Source of the DNA: CAYLKS01 sp964384205 [NCBI: uncultured bacterium]
GTDB taxonomy: Bacteria; JAGOEH01
DNA length: 20,483 nt
Reading direction: 5' to 3'
Assembly (NCBI GenBank): GCA_964384205.1
Contig: CAYLKS010000004.1
Location: 85,099 to 105,581 of the forward strand
The first letter of the stretch is position 1. Each line of letters opens with the position of its first letter. The position numbers and the translations under genes are program-made. Of the stretch, positions 17,408 to 20,483 are shown piece after piece. A model generated the notes under the pieces. It made no database searches and was not told where the DNA came from. It saw only the letters and a list, made by a program, of their open reading frames with translations.

Positions 17408-19165
17408 TTATTTATTTTCTTCTTTTTCTATTTTAGTCTGATCAATAGGAATTATAATAATAAATTTAGCGCCTTTACCTTCACCTTCACTTTCAGCAGA
17501 AAGTGTGCCGTTCATACTATTAATAGCATTAGCGCATGAGTGTAAGCCAAAGCCATGTCCAGCCTGTTTTTTGAAATTATTTTTAGTAGTAAATCCCCAT
17601 GAAAATAATTTTTTTAAATTTTCTTTACTTATACCGCATCCAGTATCTGCAATTTCTATTTTTATTTTATCATCATCAATTTTTTCTGTTCTAATTTTTA
17701 TTATTTTTTCCTCGTTGTTTCCCATTTGAATAGCTTCTATTGCATTTTTTACAAGATTAACCAGTACTTGGTGTAATTTTATGCGTTCAACAGTAATATT
17801 ATCAACTGATTGATCATATTCTTCAACCAACTGAATTCCTAATCTATCTAATTTGTCAATAAAAATATTAACAGCATCTTGTATCAATTGTTTAACATTA
17901 ACATTTTCAATAACATTAAATCCAGCATAACGTTGCTGAGTATTCAAAATTTCAGTAATAATAGTTAAACGACCTAATAAATATTCCAGATGTTTATTTA
18001 ATTCATCTATTTTTGTCTTCATAAATTCAACATAATTTTCAAAATATTGAATAAATTTTTCACCTTTAGGATTTTTTGTTAAAAATTCATCAAGATTACC
18101 TTTTTTTTCTTTTATTAAATTTAAAATTCTTTCTATTTTATCTATTTTAAAATAGTTTTCTTCTTTATAAAGCATTGATAATCTTGCGGATACAGTAGTT
18201 ATAACATTTCCTATATTGTGAAGAACAGAAGAAGCAATTTCTGCTTTTCCAGCTTGATGAGCAGATTCAATAAGCTCTTCCTGAGTTCGTTTTAATTCTT
18301 CTGCTGTCTTTTTCAAAATAGCATTTTTTTCTTCCAATTCTGCGGTTCTTATGCTAATAATATGCTCTAATTGTTTGGTATTATTTTCGATCCAGTGACT
18401 TATAGAAAGAATTTCGTTCCCTGATTCAAATATTTTATCTAATTCTTCTTTAGAATATTGATAATGTTTTGATGAAATTAATCTTATTTTATCAACAAGT
18501 TCCCTTAAAGGTTCTATTATTTTTGAGCCAACAAAAACATACAGAATCAATAAACTGATAATGAAAGCAAGTATGGATAAATATATAATTTTTAGAAGAA
18601 GTGCCTTTAATTCACTATTCAAAGAATCAAAGCTAAAGTAATAAATAACAGTTGCCACATGCCTTCCTATAGCATCATGATATGGTATAAATGTTTGGAA
18701 TAAATTATTTTTACTACCATTTTTTATAATAAAATAAGATGGTTTGTTACTTCTTATTTTTGCTAATATAGTTGAATCTTTAAAAGATTCTTTATTAAAA
18801 TTTTCATCAAAGACCTCATCTGAAGAAAATTTTATTCTTCCTCTTAAATCAGTAATTATAATTTTTTTTAGATCTTTATTAAAAGAAAAAATTTTTTCGG
18901 AAAGATTTGTTTTAAGTAGATGTTTATCTGTATAATAGTAATTTGTTACTATATTTACAACATTTAATACTGATTGATTAGAGAAAGCTAAATTTGCATC
19001 AATAAATCTGTTTTCTCTATCTTCCCTATTTGAGAAGTAAATAAAAGAAAAAGATAAAAGCATCAGGATAAAAAATAGTAAACTAAAAAATAAAGCTAAT
19101 CTCCAGCGAAGTGAAAGTTTGTTTTTTTTATTTTCGTCCCATAGATTCCTATCTATACCATTCAT
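17408..19165 (-). CDS. Membrane sensor histidine kinase
   Basis: The protein has 585 residues. TM1 is ~22-44, a ~140-residue extracytoplasmic sensor (45-187, single-Cache-like in look: 'KKIIITDLRGRIKFSS', 'HVATVIYYFS') is followed by TM2 at ~188-212 and a HAMP-like stretch to ~235. A coiled coil (~262-303) leads to the phosphoacceptor His316 in 'SSVLHNIGNVI'. The ATPase domain has N-box 'LVNLVKNAIEAI', G1 DTGCGI (507-512), 'FSWGFTTK' and G2 GHGFGLH (536-542). All catalytic motifs look intact. There is no receiver domain and no response regulator in the window. Its ATG 19165 overlaps the end of the binding-protein gene by 17 nt and is served by GGTGG at 19172-19176, 6 nt away. This tight linkage suggests the kinase senses through that protein (inference). 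Confidence 0.95.
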   Translation of the reverse strand: MNGIDRNLWDENKKNKLSLRWRLALFFSLLFFILMLLSFSFIYFSNREDRENRFIDANLAFSNQSVLNVVNIVTNYYYTDKHLLKTNLSEKIFSFNKDLKKIIITDLRGRIKFSSDEVFDENFNKESFKDSTILAKIRSNKPSYFIIKNGSKNNLFQTFIPYHDAIGRHVATVIYYFSFDSLNSELKALLLKIIYLSILAFIISLLILYVFVGSKIIEPLRELVDKIRLISSKHYQYSKEELDKIFESGNEILSISHWIENNTKQLEHIISIRTAELEEKNAILKKTAEELKRTQEELIESAHQAGKAEIASSVLHNIGNVITTVSARLSMLYKEENYFKIDKIERILNLIKEKKGNLDEFLTKNPKGEKFIQYFENYVEFMKTKIDELNKHLEYLLGRLTIITEILNTQQRYAGFNVIENVNVKQLIQDAVNIFIDKLDRLGIQLVEEYDQSVDNITVERIKLHQVLVNLVKNAIEAIQMGNNEEKIIKIRTEKIDDDKIKIEIADTGCGISKENLKKLFSWGFTTKNNFKKQAGHGFGLHSCANAINSMNGTLSAESEGEGKGAKFIIIIPIDQTKIEKEENK

Positions 19166-20411
19166 TTTTTTCCACCTTTGTATGAAAGTCTTCCAAAAAT
19201 TTATCTATCTCTTTTTTCGATAATTTATTAGATAAAACTTTAGAATAAAAATCTATTACATCAAGATAATACTCATTACTAATGTAGCGAATTTGTGGGT
19301 TGTAAATTATATCTCTACCATTGTTTAAAAAAGAATATACTTTTTTTGCTTTGCTGCCCATTTTACAGGCTTTTAATGACATTAAAGTTTGTATTTTTTT
19401 TGACCAGAGGTTTAAATATTGGGAAGATGTTAAGAATTTCAAGAAATAAAGACTTTCATTTATATTATTACTATACTTGTTTATACTCAATGCACTACCT
19501 ATTTCTACCAAAAAACAATTTTTACTTTTTATAGATTCCGGGGATAAATTTATATAAAACATAGGGAAAAAATCAAAACTTGATGGTTGATATTCAGATG
19601 ACAAAAAAGAGGTGTTCCCAAAATACATGGCTGCTTTTTTTTCTTTGAACCTTTTTTGAGCTTCCAGATCTGATATTCTCATAAAATCGTTATTAACAAG
19701 ACCGTATTGGCTTAAAAGATGGATATATTTAAAAGCCCATTTTAACCTGCTATTATTCCATTTTAGTTTACCTTCTAAATATTTTATAAAAGTATCTGGT
19801 CCTAAAACCATTAGTAATATATTATCTACAAATTTTTTAACATTGTCTATATCATCTTCAAGTGCTCCCAATACAAGAGGTTCTATGTTTCTCTTATCTT
19901 TTTGGATTTTTCTTAAGATAATTATGAAATTTTTATATAAAGGTCTTTTTTCTAATAATAAAAAATTTAGATTGTCTTCTATAAAAATTTTTTTATTATA
20001 AAAAATGAAATAAGAAGAGATTTCTAAAGGGAAAAAAGTACATTCATCGGAATCAATATTATTAGTTAGTGAAATTACAGCTGGATGAAAGATTTTATTA
20101 AAATTAAAATATTTTTTCAGATCAAGGGCGACATCTATTTTTTTTAATAGAATATTATCTGTAGGAGAAAAAATATCAGGGGTAAATTCTGATTTGTATA
20201 ATAAAAATTTAAAATCTATTTCTCGTAGGTAATTATCTTTATCAATAATATTAACAAATTTGATTGTATCTTTTCTTGTTTTTATAAAATCATTGACAAC
20301 TTTTTGGAAAAATTTTTCCTTATTTTTATTCTGTCCAACATGAGTTACTATATATAAATCATTAGCATGTAAAATAGAGACAATAATTAAAAATAAAATT
20401 ATAATCTTCAT
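19149..20411 (-). CDS. Periplasmic family-1 solute-binding-like protein, probable sensor partner of the kinase
   Basis: The protein has 420 residues. A signal peptide (MKIIILFLIIVSILHA, 1-16) has no lipobox Cys, so it is periplasmic or secreted, not a lipoprotein. The fold is inferred from motifs of ABC-type family-1 (MalE-like) binding proteins: 'FPLEISSYFIFYNKKIF', 'KKAAMYFGNTS', 'FDFFPMF', 'GSALSINKYSNN' and 'SLYFLKFLTSSQYLNLWSK'. Similarity is at pattern level, hence moderate certainty. No permease or ATPase gene follows; a histidine kinase does, with a 17-nt overlap. A ligand-presenting role to that kinase, in the way ChvE works with VirA, fits the layout better than transport (inference). 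A TTGACT...TAAATT promoter and a five-codon ORF overlapping the start lie upstream. Confidence 0.8.
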   Translation of the reverse strand: MKIIILFLIIVSILHANDLYIVTHVGQNKNKEKFFQKVVNDFIKTRKDTIKFVNIIDKDNYLREIDFKFLLYKSEFTPDIFSPTDNILLKKIDVALDLKKYFNFNKIFHPAVISLTNNIDSDECTFFPLEISSYFIFYNKKIFIEDNLNFLLLEKRPLYKNFIIILRKIQKDKRNIEPLVLGALEDDIDNVKKFVDNILLMVLGPDTFIKYLEGKLKWNNSRLKWAFKYIHLLSQYGLVNNDFMRISDLEAQKRFKEKKAAMYFGNTSFLSSEYQPSSFDFFPMFYINLSPESIKSKNCFLVEIGSALSINKYSNNINESLYFLKFLTSSQYLNLWSKKIQTLMSLKACKMGSKAKKVYSFLNNGRDIIYNPQIRYISNEYYLDVIDFYSKVLSNKLSKKEIDKFLEDFHTKVEKNEWYR

Positions 20412-20425
20412 AAGAATAACCCCAT
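20408..20425 (-). other. Possible five-codon upstream ORF overlapping the binding-protein start
   Basis: ATG at 20425-20423 opens a frame encoding MGLFL; its TGA (20410-20408) overlaps the main ATG (20411-20409) as ATGA. The upstream ATG is only 3-4 nt from the predicted transcription start. The GGGG in the same stretch could instead act as a poor Shine-Dalgarno, so the mini-ORF may be incidental. Confidence 0.3.
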
Positions 20426-20463
20426 AATTTTTTATAATTTAATGAAAAAAAATTGTAAGTCAA
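20426..20463 (-). promoter_or_regulatory. Promoter for the binding-protein/kinase unit
   Basis: On the minus strand, TTGACT (20463-20458), a 16-nt spacer and TAAATT (20441-20436) form a sigma70-like promoter with the same -10 and spacing as the ligA promoter. The transcription start is expected at ~20428-20429, giving a leader of about 17 nt. Confidence 0.5.
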
Positions 20464-20483
20464 GTTTTTAATTTTTCATAAAT

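Overview
This window is about 20.5 kb of very AT-rich bacterial DNA with no rRNA, tRNA, insertion sequence, prophage or CRISPR array that I can see. Two large secreted proteins end in the 'NPFNP...LGQ.VRTLV...G.YFY' C-terminal module (FlgD-Ig-like / type IX sorting type). Together with bacterial housekeeping genes this points to an uncultured, low-GC lineage in or near the Fibrobacterota-Chlorobiota-Bacteroidota (FCB) group or a neighbouring candidate phylum such as Cloacimonadota, Delongbacteria or WOR-3. I cannot place it more precisely.

Layout. (1) 1-8214: two large surface or secreted proteins in tandem on +. The first is cut by the left window edge and is over 2,000 residues. The second is 658 residues, with a signal peptide, four copies of a roughly 85-residue module, an FN3 domain and the sorting module. 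One copy of the same 85-residue module also occurs in the first protein. A nested hairpin region separates the genes and a strong rho-independent terminator follows the second. (2) 8402-14088: a housekeeping operon ligA-lepA-lepB-hemW on +, with ATGA and TTGA start/stop overlaps. It covers DNA ligation, ribosome back-translocation GTPase EF4, signal peptidase I and a HemW-type radical SAM heme chaperone. (3) 14055-17407: a small glycan patch with a SAM methyltransferase on -, whose 3' end overlaps hemW by 34 bp, then divergently a polyprenyl-phosphate sugar-phosphate transferase and a GT4 glycosyltransferase on +. (4) 17408-20411: a two-gene unit on - with a secreted family-1 solute-binding-like protein translationally overlapped with a membrane histidine kinase. 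No transporter permease and no response regulator is present, so it looks like a two-protein sensor.

Common threads. The outer-surface proteins (1), signal peptidase (2) and glycan enzymes (3) all concern the cell surface, but only the local operons are shown by the sequence. Several operon-leading genes lack a Shine-Dalgarno and have a TTGACA-like box about 30 nt before the start codon, which would put transcription starts at or next to the ATG (leaderless mRNA). Internal genes instead use Shine-Dalgarno sequences or stop/start overlaps. The giant surface gene uses C-ending codons heavily towards its 3' end while its neighbour almost never does, suggesting very different expression levels.

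I see no clear novel defence or mobile system. The items most worth a second look are the binding-protein/kinase pair with its mini upstream ORF, the tandem surface proteins with their shared module and mutually exclusive hairpins, and the leaderless promoter pattern.
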